Source: JBGTFE01 sp036403235
GTDB lineage: Bacteria > Acidobacteriota > Blastocatellia > Pyrinomonadales > Pyrinomonadaceae
Reading direction: 5' to 3'
NCBI GenBank assembly: GCA_036403235.1
Contig: DASWRI010000029.1
Span: forward strand, 1-19,477
Length of the DNA stretch: 19,477 nt
In this document: positions 7,828 to 15,451 of the stretch, piece after piece
Layout: every line of letters starts with the position of its first letter
Numbering within the stretch: the first letter of the stretch is position 1
Notes under the pieces: model-generated
Database searches by the model: none
Told to the model about the DNA's origin: nothing
Seen by the model: the letters and a program-made list of their open reading frames with translations, nothing else
Translations under genes and position numbers: made by a program

Positions 7828-7858
7828 TAAAAAAAGCCCGATGCCGGAAACATCGGGC
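7828..7858 (-). terminator. Rho-independent terminator after the small membrane-protein gene
   Basis: On the minus strand the stem gcccgatg / catcgggc (7851-7858 with 7836-7843) closes a 7-nt loop. A run of seven T residues follows directly (aaaaaaa at 7829-7835 on the plus strand). It is 28 nt beyond the stop of the gene at 7886-8095 and separates the dnaX unit from psd-pssA. Confidence 0.9.
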
Positions 7859-7885
7859 GCAAAGGAGGATTGTATGAGAGAAGAA

Positions 7886-8095
7886 CTAACTTCTGATTGG
7901 ATTATCTTTGGCGTAGCTGTAAGCGCACCAGGCCGCGATAAGATGGACGACCCATCCTAAAAATCCGGCTGAGCCAATCCACGAAACACCTGTCAGGATG
8001 AGCCAGAGCACACCGATTAAAATTCTACCGTTATAAATTTGTCCGACGCCCGGAATTAAAAGACTTAATATACCTGCAATCCAAGGTTCACGCAT
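7886..8095 (-). CDS. Small two-helix membrane protein, TM2-like
   Basis: The 69-residue protein begins MREPWIAGILSLLIPGVGQ, followed by IYNGR and a second hydrophobic stretch (about 24-60). The pattern LSxxxPGxGQxYNG, a glycine/proline turn between helices, is common to small TM2-like membrane proteins of unknown role. GGAGG at 8108-8112 lies 11 nt before the ATG at 8095. An in-frame TTG at 8113 overlaps that GGAGG and is rejected as the start. The gene sits 61 nt after dnaX and ends at a strong terminator, so it may be the last gene of a dnaX transcript. Its function is unknown. Confidence 0.8.
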   Translation of the reverse strand: MREPWIAGILSLLIPGVGQIYNGRILIGVLWLILTGVSWIGSAGFLGWVVHLIAAWCAYSYAKDNPIRS

Positions 8096-8156
8096 TTTGT
8101 AAATAACCTCCAAAATTTTAATACGCGGGACGCGAAAGTTTTGTTCCGAAATTTTT

Positions 8157-10100
8157 TTAAGGCTTTTCCACCTTTTTTACCTCGATGATTTTTCCGCGAA
8201 AGATGCGCAGGGCTTTTTTGACCAAAGGATGCGCGTGGACGTAGTTCCACATTTCCTCTTCGGTCGGGTCGTCGGAAAGCTCGGGAAGCGGCGCGTCAGC
8301 ATCATCGTCGTCGAATTCGGGCGGAACGAAAATCGGTTTATCTTTGGCGCGCGCGACCGCCGTACCGTTGCTGTTTGAAGTCTGCATCGTCGCGCCGACG
8401 TCGCTCGTTTGATTCGTTCCGAGCACGAATTCGACGATTTTCGAAGCGTTTTCAATCGGAAACAGATTGTCGCCCAAGAATTGCAATTTTCTTTCGTAAT
8501 CGTCGTCGAGCCATTTGTCCTCGACGTGTTCGAGCTCTTCGGAAGAAATCGGCGGAAGCTTGACGGGCATCGAGGCGATAAAATCCGCCAAATCCAAAGT
8601 GCCGGTTTCGAAAGGCGGAAGTTCCTCTACCGGAGGTTCTTCGGCTTTTATTTCGAATTCAATTTGGGGCGATTGAATTTCCTCAATTTCCGGCAGCGGT
8701 TCAAGTTTCGTCTGAGTTTCGTCGCTCGCCCGTAATTCCGCGTTCTGCGTTTCGCGCTCCGCATTTGATTGTTCCGCAATCGATTGTTTTGACGTCGGAA
8801 AGGGAACTTCTTCGAGCGGAAAATCAGGAACTAAAGTTTTTTTTTCAGCAGCGGGCGCAGCGAAACCGGATGAATTCGGGGCTTTTAAAATTTCCTCGTT
8901 ATTTTCCGCGCCAATTGGCAGATTGCCGTTTGCGAGCGCGTTTTCGAGTTTTGCAAGGCGTTCGAGAATTTTTTCAATCGGCGCGACGCGGCGCATTTCA
9001 ATCAGCTTAACCAGACCTATTTCCAGAACGTAGCGCGGCTGCGTCGCTTCGCGCAGCTTGGTTTCGGTTTCGGAGAGCGAATTAAAAAATCTGATTAAAT
9101 CGCTTTCCGAAAACGGCGCGGCGTTTTCCGCCAAATCCTTTTCGGTCAAAACGGCTGTGTCGAGCAGATTTTCCGCTTCGCCCGCCATTTTGAAAATCAG
9201 CAAATCGCGAAAAAACGAAAGCAAATCGCGGCAGAAATTGCGCAAGTCCTGACCGCGGCTGATAAGGTCGTCAACCACTTTCAATGCTTCCGAAGGCGTG
9301 TTTTCGGCAATCGCCCGCGCCGTCCGGGTTAAGATTTCCGCGCCCGCGATGCCGAGCGCGAGCGTCACGTCGGCGGCTTCGATTCGCTCGCCGGAAAAGC
9401 TTATCACCTGGTCGAAATTCGATTGCGCGTCGCGCATCGAGCCTTCGCCCGAACGCGCGATTTCCTTGAGCGCCTCATCGGAAATCTGAATTTTTTCCGC
9501 TTCGGCAATCAATTTTAAGCGCTCGAAAATTTTCTGTACGGGAATCGTCCGAAACTCGAATTCCTGCGTTCTCGAAAGAATCGTGTCGGGAACTTTGTGG
9601 AGCTCGGTCGTCGCCATGATAAAAACGACGTTCGGCGGCGGCTCTTCGAGCGTTTTCAAAAGCGCGTTGAACGAAGAGTTCGAAAGCATATGAACTTCGT
9701 CGATGATAAAAACTTTGTAGCGGTCGCGCGCCGGGGCGATGTTTATGCTTTCGAGAATTATCTCGCGGATATCGTCGACGCCGGTATGCGAAGCGGCGTC
9801 GAATTCGAAAACGTCAATCGAGCGGCTTTCCGAGATTTCGAGGCATGAAGCGCACGCCATCGGGTCGGCGGGCGAGCACGGCGTCGGGTTCGGTTTATCG
9901 GTTTTATGACAATTTAAGGCTTTGGCTAAAAGCCGCGCCGTCGTCGTTTTGCCGACGCCGCGCGCGCCCGAAAAAAGATACGCGTGATGCAGCCGGTCGT
10001 GCTCGACGGCGTTGCGCAGCGTGCGCGTAATCGCTTCCTGTCCGGTAACTTCTTCGAATGTTTGCGGCCGCCATTTGCGGGCGATGACCTGATATGACAT
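8157..10100 (-). CDS. dnaX: DNA polymerase III subunits gamma/tau (clamp-loader ATPase)
   Basis: The 647-residue AAA+ clamp-loader subunit loads the sliding clamp at the replication fork. Visible features are the Walker A motif GARGVGKT (45-52), a zinc module with C64, C75, C83 and C86, Walker B FIIDE (131-135), sensor-1 ATTE (163-166) and the SRC-like box LSRTQ (175-179, with T in the usual C position). Domain III runs to about 370. The rest is a low-complexity acidic, proline/glutamate-rich linker and a short C-terminal segment ending in basic residues. No clear programmed-frameshift slip site was identified. The nearby SRP RNA, tRNA-Ser and tadA genes on the same strand recall the Bacillus tadA-scr-dnaX neighbourhood. 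Confidence 0.96.
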   Translation of the reverse strand: MSYQVIARKWRPQTFEEVTGQEAITRTLRNAVEHDRLHHAYLFSGARGVGKTTTARLLAKALNCHKTDKPNPTPCSPADPMACASCLEISESRSIDVFEFDAASHTGVDDIREIILESINIAPARDRYKVFIIDEVHMLSNSSFNALLKTLEEPPPNVVFIMATTELHKVPDTILSRTQEFEFRTIPVQKIFERLKLIAEAEKIQISDEALKEIARSGEGSMRDAQSNFDQVISFSGERIEAADVTLALGIAGAEILTRTARAIAENTPSEALKVVDDLISRGQDLRNFCRDLLSFFRDLLIFKMAGEAENLLDTAVLTEKDLAENAAPFSESDLIRFFNSLSETETKLREATQPRYVLEIGLVKLIEMRRVAPIEKILERLAKLENALANGNLPIGAENNEEILKAPNSSGFAAPAAEKKTLVPDFPLEEVPFPTSKQSIAEQSNAERETQNAELRASDETQTKLEPLPEIEEIQSPQIEFEIKAEEPPVEELPPFETGTLDLADFIASMPVKLPPISSEELEHVEDKWLDDDYERKLQFLGDNLFPIENASKIVEFVLGTNQTSDVGATMQTSNSNGTAVARAKDKPIFVPPEFDDDDADAPLPELSDDPTEEEMWNYVHAHPLVKKALRIFRGKIIEVKKVEKP

Positions 10101-10276
10101 AAAAGCTTTGTTTTTATTACAGTTACGGGGTGTTGCAACGCGTTATTTGCAAATAGAATCTGTCAAACTTTTCACTGTATATCACTAATAATAGCACGTA
10201 GCAGATACATTTTCAGATACACCGTATTGAAAATGCAACCTCGATTTGCCAGAGTCCGAGCTACAATAAAATTATC

Positions 10277-10305
10277 TTGCAAATTAATCTTATCGCCGCT
10301 ATAAT
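10277..10305 (+). promoter_or_regulatory. Sigma70-like promoter for the truncated secreted-protein gene
   Basis: TTGCAA (10277-10282), 17 nt, then TATAAT (10300-10305), a perfect -10 at optimal spacing. It lies 84 nt before the ATG at 10389. The sequence between 10101 and 10276 (the dnaX side) is AT-rich and shows no gene that I can support. Confidence 0.6.
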
Positions 10306-10388
10306 TCACTCGTTTCAAAAGGCTCTTTTCTCCATTTTTGTTAAAAATCCATTTTCCCAAAATATCGTTTCAATTTGAAAGGAAAACT

Positions 10389-10682
10389 ATGTCCGGTAAA
10401 TTAAAATTGCTTTGTCATTTCTATGCAATATTTGCGCTGCTTATTTCCTGCGGCGTCTCGATTTCCGCGCAAACCGCCGCATTCACATATCAAGGACGCT
10501 TTACCGATTTAACCGTCTCGCAGCCGACCAATGGCACTTATACGATGAAGTTCAGGCTTTATGACGCGCTTGAAAACGGCAATCAAGTCGGCAGCGAGCA
10601 AACGTTCCGACGTCTGTCCGGCCGAACGTGTAAAATTAGCGACGTAACGATTGAGGTCGAATTTAAGTTTAGGATTATATAA
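10389..10682 (+). pseudogene. Truncated exported protein, N-terminal YQGRF/FRLYD-type domain only
   Basis: The ATG at 10389 has a usable Shine-Dalgarno site (aaagga, about 10378-10383). It starts a 97-residue product with a signal peptide (about 1-29, ending ISAQ). This is followed by TAAFTYQGRFTD, NGTYTMKFRLYDA and GNQVGSEQTF, the opening of a family of large secreted proteins seen in environmental bacteria (recognised by eye). After residue 73 the sequence turns into an unrelated basic tail and stops at 10682, so most of the family domain is missing. No alternative frame restores it over a useful length. It looks like a deletion remnant, although a short functional exported protein cannot be excluded. 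It is followed by a weak terminator-like hairpin. Confidence 0.6.
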
Positions 10683-10710
10683 AGGCGATTTCAGATTTTA
10701 ATAGTGAAGA

Positions 10711-10747
10711 AAAAATGCCCGCGCATTCGTTTTGCCGGGCTTTTGCT
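10711..10747 (+). terminator. Weak candidate terminator after the truncated gene
   Basis: gcccg (10717-10721) pairs with cgggc (10736-10740), preceded by a run of A and followed by tttt. The stem is short and the loop long, so confidence is low. Confidence 0.4.
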
Positions 10748-10817
10748 TTGCTCATTTTAGGTTCGCGACCGGCAATCGAAGATTTAATCAAGCGAAAACA
10801 TGTCGGCCGAAAATTCG

Positions 10818-10846
10818 TTTACTAAAAAATCTAAAAAGCGTATAAT
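10818..10846 (+). promoter_or_regulatory. Sigma70-like promoter of the large delta-60 repeat gene
   Basis: TTTACT (10818-10823), 17 nt, TATAAT (10841-10846). The predicted start near 10853 gives a leader of about 50 nt to the ATG at 10905. AGGGA before the ATG is a modest ribosome site. Confidence 0.65.
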
Positions 10847-10904
10847 CGGCGCATAATATTTCATCCGTGTCCTCACCGACAAATTAATTTAATAGGGAAT
10901 CTTT

Positions 10905-13880
10905 ATGACTCAATTTATCAAAGCTTTTCACTTGAAAATGTTTTCGATAGCAATTCTCTTTATTTTCGGCACGTTTTTTTATAGCGCGGCTTTCGGTGCG
11001 GGCGAAATTGACCAGTCATTTAATGCCTATCTCGGCGACGTGCCGCGCGGAGTCATCAGTAAAACGCTAATTCAGCCGGACGGAAAAATCATTATTGCGG
11101 GTGAGTTTAAGCTCGTCGACGGCGTCGCGAAACCGAACCTCGTCCGGCTCAATCCTGACGGAACGCTTGATACGACTTTTAATCCGCCGGTAATTTACTC
11201 GAGCGGCGCGGGCTATCCGATACAGGCCATTGCTTTGCAGACGGACGGAAAAATCGTGATTTCCGGTCAATTTACAAATCCGCGAAGCGCCGTCGCCCGC
11301 CTTAACGCGGACGGCACGCCCGATACGGCTTTTAATTCGAGCCCGGCATTTAATAATTTCTGGTACGGCGGCGATTTGAAAATCGGGCCCGACGGAAAAA
11401 TTATCGTTTCCGTGCTTAAACTGTTCACTTCCAGCGCAAGAAATTACCTGATGAGCCTGAACCCGGACGGCACTCTGAACGCGGAAACGGAAATTGATGT
11501 CGGGAAAATTAATGTCCAGACCGACGGGAAAATAATTTTAACCAACAGCAGCGGAATCCTTTACCGTTTGAATCCGGATATGTCCGCCGACAATTCGTTT
11601 GCGACCGTTTCTCCGAACAATACAGTCGATGAAATTATTCTTCAGCCGGACGGCAAAATCATAATCGGCGGCGCGTTTACCACTATCAACGGCTCGTCTC
11701 TGATGAAAGTGGCGAGAATTAACACGAACGGCAGCGTCGATACGACATTTAATATTAATGCCAACTCGGCCAACACGACTGTTCACGCGTTGGTATATCT
11801 GCCGAACGGCAAAATTCTGGTCGGAGGCGATTTTTCTATTTACAATGGAGTGACCAAACACAACGTCGTTTTATTAAATTCCGACGGAACGCTCGACGCG
11901 TCGTTTACGCCGATAAACAATTTCTTTTGGCTTTATGATTTGGCCGTTCAAGCCGACGGGAAAATCGTCGCCGGCGGTTCTCCTTTTGCTGATACGAACA
12001 GCGCGCTTGTCAGATTAAACACGGATGGCTCGGGCGACGCGTCTTTTCAGCCGGTCATCGGAAATTTCGGTCTAGGCCGTAGAGTCATTGTCCAGCCGGA
12101 CAATAAAATTCTGGTCGGAGGCCAATTTACTTACGTCAATGGCACGGTGCGAAAAAATGTGGTTCGCTTCAATGCCGACGGAACGCTCGACACGAGCTTT
12201 AATACAACAAATCTCTTTTTATATTCCATAACCGCTTTGGAGCTCTTGCCCGATGGAAAAATTTTGACGAACGATCAAAACAATGTGGTGCGATTAAATT
12301 CCAACGGCACGCTCGACATTGACTATGGCACCGACGGCGGCGGCAACGTCATTTCTGATATTAAAGCGCTGCCGGACGGGCGATCGCTGGTTGCCAAAGG
12401 AGCCAAATTATTCAGGCATAATACTGACGGAAGCATCGATTCCTCGTTTAATGTAACCGTTTCCGGAACTATTTATAAAGTCGCGCTTCAGCCGGACGGG
12501 AAGATTCTCATCGGCGGCAGTTTTACAAACGTAAACTCAACGATTCGCGGCAAAATCGCGCGTCTGAACGCCGACGGAACAATCGATGCGACATTTAATC
12601 CGCCGGGCGGCGCGACCGGCGGCACCATCGTCGACCTCGCCTTGCAGCCGGACGGAAAAGTGCTTGTCGGCGGTGATTTTACGGGCATTAATTTTGATGC
12701 GAATCGCCCGTACCTGGCGCGTTTGAATTCGGACGGAACTTTGGATTCGAGCTTTAACCATGCACTCAACAATGCGGTTTATACGATAAAAATCCAGCCG
12801 GACGGGAAAATTCTCACCGGCGGCAATTTTACCGCCTTTAACAACGTTCCGCGTTTCAGATATGCGCGTCTCAATTCAAACGGAACACTCGATGTGACTT
12901 TGCGGGGCGGAAACGGCGCGAATTACTACGTCAGAGACATCGACCAGCAATCAGACGGAAAAATCATAATGGTCGGAGATTTTGAAACCGTCAACGGCGT
13001 CTACGCTCTCGGCATCGTCCGGTTATTGAACGCGCCGACGGTAGCGAGAACGTCGTTCGATTACGACGGCGACGGGCGTTCGGATATTTCCGTATTCAGG
13101 CCGTCAGAGAATAAATGGTATGTTCTGCGGAGCTCCGACGGGCAGGTTACGCAGCAAGTGTTTGCGATTGCGGGCGACGTTCCTGTTCCGGCCGACTACG
13201 ACGGCGACGGAAAAACGGACTTTGCTATTTTCCGGCCTTCTTCGGGTGATTGGTGGTCTTTAAGCACCGTCAACGGCTCTCAGGTTTACGCGCACTGGGG
13301 CGCTTCGGGCGATTTCAACCGTCCGTCCGATTACGACGGCGACGGCAGAAGCGATTACGTCGTCTTTCGTCCGTCGAACAGCTTCTGGTATCGCATCTCG
13401 AGTAATAACGGAACGGCATCGAACAAAGGTTTTGGCCTCGCCGGCGATAAACCCGTGACCGGAGACTTTGACGGCGACGGAAAATCAGATGTGGCGATTT
13501 TCAGGCCTTCGACCGGCGATTGGTGGTGGCAGAGTAGTGCTGATAATGTTCAGCGCGCGACACATTGGGGAATCTCGACCGATGTTCCCGCACCGGCCGA
13601 TTACGACGGCGACGGTATAACCGACTTTGCAGTATTTAGGCCGTCAACGGGCGCCTGGTATATCTACAACAGCGGAACTTTAACGTCGACTATTCTGAAC
13701 TTTGGACTAGCGGAAGACAAACCGGTTCCGGCTGATTATGACGGCGACGGAAAAGCTGACATTGCCGTCTTCAGGCCTTCAACCGGCATCTGGTATCTGA
13801 TGAAATCGAGTGAAGGATTTACCGCCCAGCAGTTCGGCGTCTCGACCGATACTCCGACCGAAAATGCCTTTGTTCCTTAA
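10905..13880 (+). CDS. Secreted delta-60 repeat protein with six C-terminal DYDGDG (FG-GAP/VCBS-like) repeats
   Basis: This is a 991-residue exported protein. The signal peptide is at about 1-31 (hydrophobic core FSIAILFIFGTFFYSAAFG). Residues about 55-700 hold 14 delta-60-type units with the core QPDGKIxxGGxF, expected to form beta-propeller-like blades. Residues 717-991 hold six DxDGDG units starting at D719, 764, 809, 854, 899 and 944, exactly 45 residues apart. Each has a VFRPSxxxW block. Units 2 and 4 carry WW and HWG where the others carry WY and FG. There is no LPXTG or obvious anchor, and the end is NAFVP, shared with the gene fragment at 2-163. It probably acts at the cell surface or outside; adhesion or carbohydrate binding is only a guess. 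It is flanked by its own promoter and terminator. Confidence 0.92.
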   Translation: MTQFIKAFHLKMFSIAILFIFGTFFYSAAFGAGEIDQSFNAYLGDVPRGVISKTLIQPDGKIIIAGEFKLVDGVAKPNLVRLNPDGTLDTTFNPPVIYSSGAGYPIQAIALQTDGKIVISGQFTNPRSAVARLNADGTPDTAFNSSPAFNNFWYGGDLKIGPDGKIIVSVLKLFTSSARNYLMSLNPDGTLNAETEIDVGKINVQTDGKIILTNSSGILYRLNPDMSADNSFATVSPNNTVDEIILQPDGKIIIGGAFTTINGSSLMKVARINTNGSVDTTFNINANSANTTVHALVYLPNGKILVGGDFSIYNGVTKHNVVLLNSDGTLDASFTPINNFFWLYDLAVQADGKIVAGGSPFADTNSALVRLNTDGSGDASFQPVIGNFGLGRRVIVQPDNKILVGGQFTYVNGTVRKNVVRFNADGTLDTSFNTTNLFLYSITALELLPDGKILTNDQNNVVRLNSNGTLDIDYGTDGGGNVISDIKALPDGRSLVAKGAKLFRHNTDGSIDSSFNVTVSGTIYKVALQPDGKILIGGSFTNVNSTIRGKIARLNADGTIDATFNPPGGATGGTIVDLALQPDGKVLVGGDFTGINFDANRPYLARLNSDGTLDSSFNHALNNAVYTIKIQPDGKILTGGNFTAFNNVPRFRYARLNSNGTLDVTLRGGNGANYYVRDIDQQSDGKIIMVGDFETVNGVYALGIVRLLNAPTVARTSFDYDGDGRSDISVFRPSENKWYVLRSSDGQVTQQVFAIAGDVPVPADYDGDGKTDFAIFRPSSGDWWSLSTVNGSQVYAHWGASGDFNRPSDYDGDGRSDYVVFRPSNSFWYRISSNNGTASNKGFGLAGDKPVTGDFDGDGKSDVAIFRPSTGDWWWQSSADNVQRATHWGISTDVPAPADYDGDGITDFAVFRPSTGAWYIYNSGTLTSTILNFGLAEDKPVPADYDGDGKADIAVFRPSTGIWYLMKSSEGFTAQQFGVSTDTPTENAFVP

Positions 13881-13900
13881 ATAGAAAGCTGACAAAACAC

Positions 13901-13934
13901 AAAAAAGCCGAAGCTAAAAAACTTCGGCTTTTTT
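13901..13934. terminator. Bidirectional Rho-independent terminator
   Basis: aaaaaagccgaag (13901-13913) and cttcggctttttt (13922-13934) are perfect 13-nt complements with an 8-nt loop. The T run on the plus strand ends the large repeat gene (stop 13878-13880). The A run on the left gives the same signal on the minus strand for the SRP RNA at 13950-14049. Confidence 0.95.
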
Positions 13935-13949
13935 GTATTAAAAAGTGGA

Positions 13950-14049
13950 GGCTTCAGACTTTACCGCAACACAAGCTGAAATTGCTGCCGTTGCTCGATT
14001 CCTCGCCTAGCGGAGTTCACAACTCAAACCTTGTGCGGAGCCTGAAGCC
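13950..14049 (-). ncRNA. ffs: Signal recognition particle RNA, small bacterial 4.5S type
   Basis: The minus-strand RNA is about 100 nt. Its ends pair exactly (GGCUUCAG with CUGAAGCC). A second helix pairs CCGC-ACAAG with CUUGU-(GUU)-GCGG. The apex carries the conserved SRP domain IV: an asymmetric loop with GUGAAC, stem CCG/CGG, symmetric-loop bases AGG opposite AGCA, and stem CGA/UCG closed by a GGAA tetraloop (read as CUAGGCGAGGAAUCGAGCA). This loop binds the M domain of Ffh for co-translational targeting of membrane and secreted proteins. The outer-helix ends define the coordinates. tRNA-Ser(GGA) lies 88 nt upstream on the same strand, and a terminator lies downstream at 13901-13934. The complementary strand shows no such signature. 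Confidence 0.88.
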
Positions 14050-14058
14050 ATAAAAATT

Positions 14059-14131
14059 AATTACGAATTTCAAATTACGAATTAAAAAAGAAGAAAGTCG
14101 CTCGTAATTCGTAATCAATAATTCGCAATTT
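14059..14131. repeat. Dyad of TTACGAATT words, copy 1, between SRP RNA and tRNA-Ser
   Basis: The left arm (about 14059-14084, words aattacgaatt and caaattacgaatt) is largely complementary to the right arm (about 14103-14131, cgtaattcgtaatcaataattcg). It belongs to the same word family as 14234-14300 on the other side of the tRNA. Confidence 0.65.
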
Positions 14132-14137
14132 GATTTC

Positions 14138-14227
14138 TGGCGGAAAGGGTGGGATTCGAACCCACGGAACCCTTTCGAGCTCACAGCATTTCCAATGCTG
14201 CCAATTCAACCACTCTTGCACCTTTCC
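14138..14227 (-). tRNA. tRNA-Ser, anticodon GGA, CCA encoded
   Basis: On the minus strand the acceptor GGAAAGG (from 14227) pairs with CCTTTCC, followed by discriminator G and an encoded CCA (ending at 14138). The anticodon stem-loop is CAGCA-TTGGAAA-TGCTG, giving GGA, which decodes UCC/UCU. There is an extended variable arm as expected for serine, and the T arm is GTGGG-TTCGAAT-CCCAC. It shares long stretches with tRNA-Ser(CGA) at 16630-16719. It probably shares a transcript with the SRP RNA downstream (inference). Confidence 0.96.
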
Positions 14228-14233
14228 AAAAAC

Positions 14234-14300
14234 AGTTACGAATTTCAAATTACGAATTAGAAAGCATTTCTCTTTAATTCGTAATTTGAAATTCGTAACT
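14234..14300. repeat. Perfect 26-bp inverted repeat of TTACGAATT words, copy 2
   Basis: Bases 14234-14259 and 14275-14300 are exact reverse complements with a 15-nt loop. The arm itself contains ttacgaatt and attacgaatt as near-tandem words. It lies just upstream of tRNA-Ser(GGA), in the region where that gene's promoter would be expected. Confidence 0.9.
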
Positions 14301-14306
14301 TAAACA

Positions 14307-14318
14307 ATGGCGGAGAGG
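14307..14318 (-). other. Copy of a tRNA-Ser 3' end (possible att-like half site)
   Basis: atggcggagagg is identical to bases 16629-16640, which are the last acceptor-stem bases, discriminator and CCA of tRNA-Ser(CGA) plus one base. The rest of the tRNA is absent here. It is in direct orientation with the intact copy 2.3 kb away, and an integrase-like remnant begins about 105 nt inside. This is the arrangement left when an element recombines into the 3' end of a tRNA gene. At 12 bp it is short for a typical att core, so a decayed tandem tRNA-Ser or chance is possible. The stretch 14319-14423 shows nothing else supportable. Confidence 0.45.
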
Positions 14319-14423
14319 CGGTAATTATGCTGTCTACAATCTGCTGAAAATAAACCGCTTACGGCAACCAGCAAAAAGACGATTCGACATTTTACCGACT
14401 CTATCCGTTTTTATTGAAAAAAA

Positions 14424-14933
14424 CTAACCATTTTTTATCAAATAACTGACCTTCTCGACGAAGACAGAAACATCAATATTACCATTTTTTATTTGATTGT
14501 AAAGTTCGATTAAATCCTTCTTTAATTCCTTGCCTTCGCGCTTATTCATCGCTTCGCGTCGGTGCTTTTCGTCGGCGTAAAGATACGTCAAAATATGCGT
14601 GTCGGTATGTCCGGTCAAACTCTTTGCCGTCTTTCGTAACGCATTTCGAGGTCGTCGGCTAAATCGCGCCGGCACGCGAAAACTTTCCGATTCCAATGCG
14701 GTCGGCGAAGGTATTCGAGCAAAACGACGAGCTTGGTTTTCGTTTCGACCATTTGCACGCGGCGGCGCTTCGTGGTTTTGACTTTTGGAATCTGGACGAA
14801 CTGCTCGTCTTCGAGTTCTGAAAAACATAGCGACGCGGTTTTGAGCGCGCCCGAATTTGCGTAAAGCTCCGTTGGAAAAGGTGCATGGCGTTTGATTCCC
14901 GTCGTCGCCTGTAAAACGCGCTAACGCAAGCAA
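14424..14933 (-). pseudogene. Decayed tyrosine recombinase/integrase-like gene
   Basis: On the minus strand two overlapping frames each hold part of a plausible integrase C-terminal half. One frame (about 14880 down to 14600) reads SELEDEQFVQIPKVKTTKRR and RVQMVE, like the beta-hairpin with KTxKRRRV that carries the catalytic lysine, followed by VVLLEYL. It then hits a stop. The other frame (about 14618 down to 14424) reads LTGHTDTHILTYLYADEKHR then REAM, like the final GHxxxxxTxxY box. The H-x-L-R/H box between them is missing, which implies a deletion as well as a frameshift. The start is undefined and the left boundary approximate. The family call is by motif only. It borders the tRNA-Ser fragment at 14307-14318. 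Confidence 0.55.
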
Positions 14934-15017
14934 TAATCGTAAACCTCAAGTTTTCCTCAACCAATACCAACTATGTTTAACGATGGTAAATTGAAATACA
15001 GTAAGGAGACTCCCAAT

Positions 15018-15380
15018 ATGCCTAAGACTGTTATGATTGTTGAAGATTATGCCGACACCCGAATGATGATGAAGATTTTAGTAGAGTGGCACGGCTATAA
15101 AGTTATCGAGGCGGCGGACGGATATGAAGCGATTGAAAAATCCGTGCAGTTTCACCCCGACCTTATTTTGATGGACTTGGCGCTGCCGGTAATGGACGGC
15201 GTAACGGCGACAAAGTTAATCCGCGAACATGAAGGATTCGATAAAGTTTTGATTGTCGCGCTGACCGGATTCAGTAATACTTCTTTTGAAAAAGCTATCG
15301 AAGCCGGCTTCGACGACGTTCTGGTCAAACCGCTTCACTTTGAAAATCTGGAGCCGCTTCTTCATCGATACTTATCTTGA
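15018..15380 (+). CDS. Stand-alone response-regulator receiver (CheY-like) protein
   Basis: The 120-residue protein is a single receiver domain with all key residues: acidic pair E9/D10, phospho-acceptor D53 in LMDLALPVMDG, T83 in ALTG, and K104 in VKPL. There is no output domain, so it works by protein contact or in a phosphorelay. The ATG at 15018 has AAGGAG at 15003-15008 with 9-nt spacing. An upstream in-frame ATG at 14973 is rejected because it would translate through that ribosome site. No histidine kinase is nearby. The gene lies in the interval bounded by the tRNA-Ser 3'-end repeat. Confidence 0.95.
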   Translation: MPKTVMIVEDYADTRMMMKILVEWHGYKVIEAADGYEAIEKSVQFHPDLILMDLALPVMDGVTATKLIREHEGFDKVLIVALTGFSNTSFEKAIEAGFDDVLVKPLHFENLEPLLHRYLS

Positions 15381-15421
15381 ACCTGTATATTTCCAGCTTC
15401 TCCTCCGAACAGAGCTCTACC

Positions 15422-15451
15422 TTGACACACGATAGAAGGCAGAAATCTTAT
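15422..15451 (+). promoter_or_regulatory. Candidate promoter in the gap after the receiver gene
   Basis: TTGACA (15422-15427, full consensus), 18 nt, TCTTAT (15446-15451). It is 200 nt upstream of the next ATG. The 270-nt gap 15381-15650 has no supportable ORF. It does contain alternative pairings of ggaag (15470-15474) with cttcc upstream or with gtcttc near 15490-15495, so a small RNA or leader structure is possible but unproven. A second TTGACT is at 15606-15611 with only a poor -10. Confidence 0.4.

Noticed and set aside
10101..10276. SRP RNA sought directly upstream of dnaX, as in Bacillus
   Set aside because: No GGAA apex with AGG/AGCA bases is present here. The SRP RNA is instead at 13950-14049.
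10172..10360. Minus-strand 62-codon ORF upstream of dnaX
   Set aside because: It lies in AT-rich intergenic DNA opposite the TTGCAA/TATAAT promoter, and has no ribosome site or family resemblance.
10716..10824. Short plus-strand ORF starting ATGCCCGCG between the truncated gene and the large repeat gene
   Set aside because: It covers the terminator-like hairpin and reaches into the promoter at 10818. It has no ribosome site and no recognisable motif.
13057..13880. Regular 135-bp repeats considered as a CRISPR or satellite array
   Set aside because: The period is protein-coding (45-residue DYDGDG units) with changes mainly at silent or conservative positions and no spacers.
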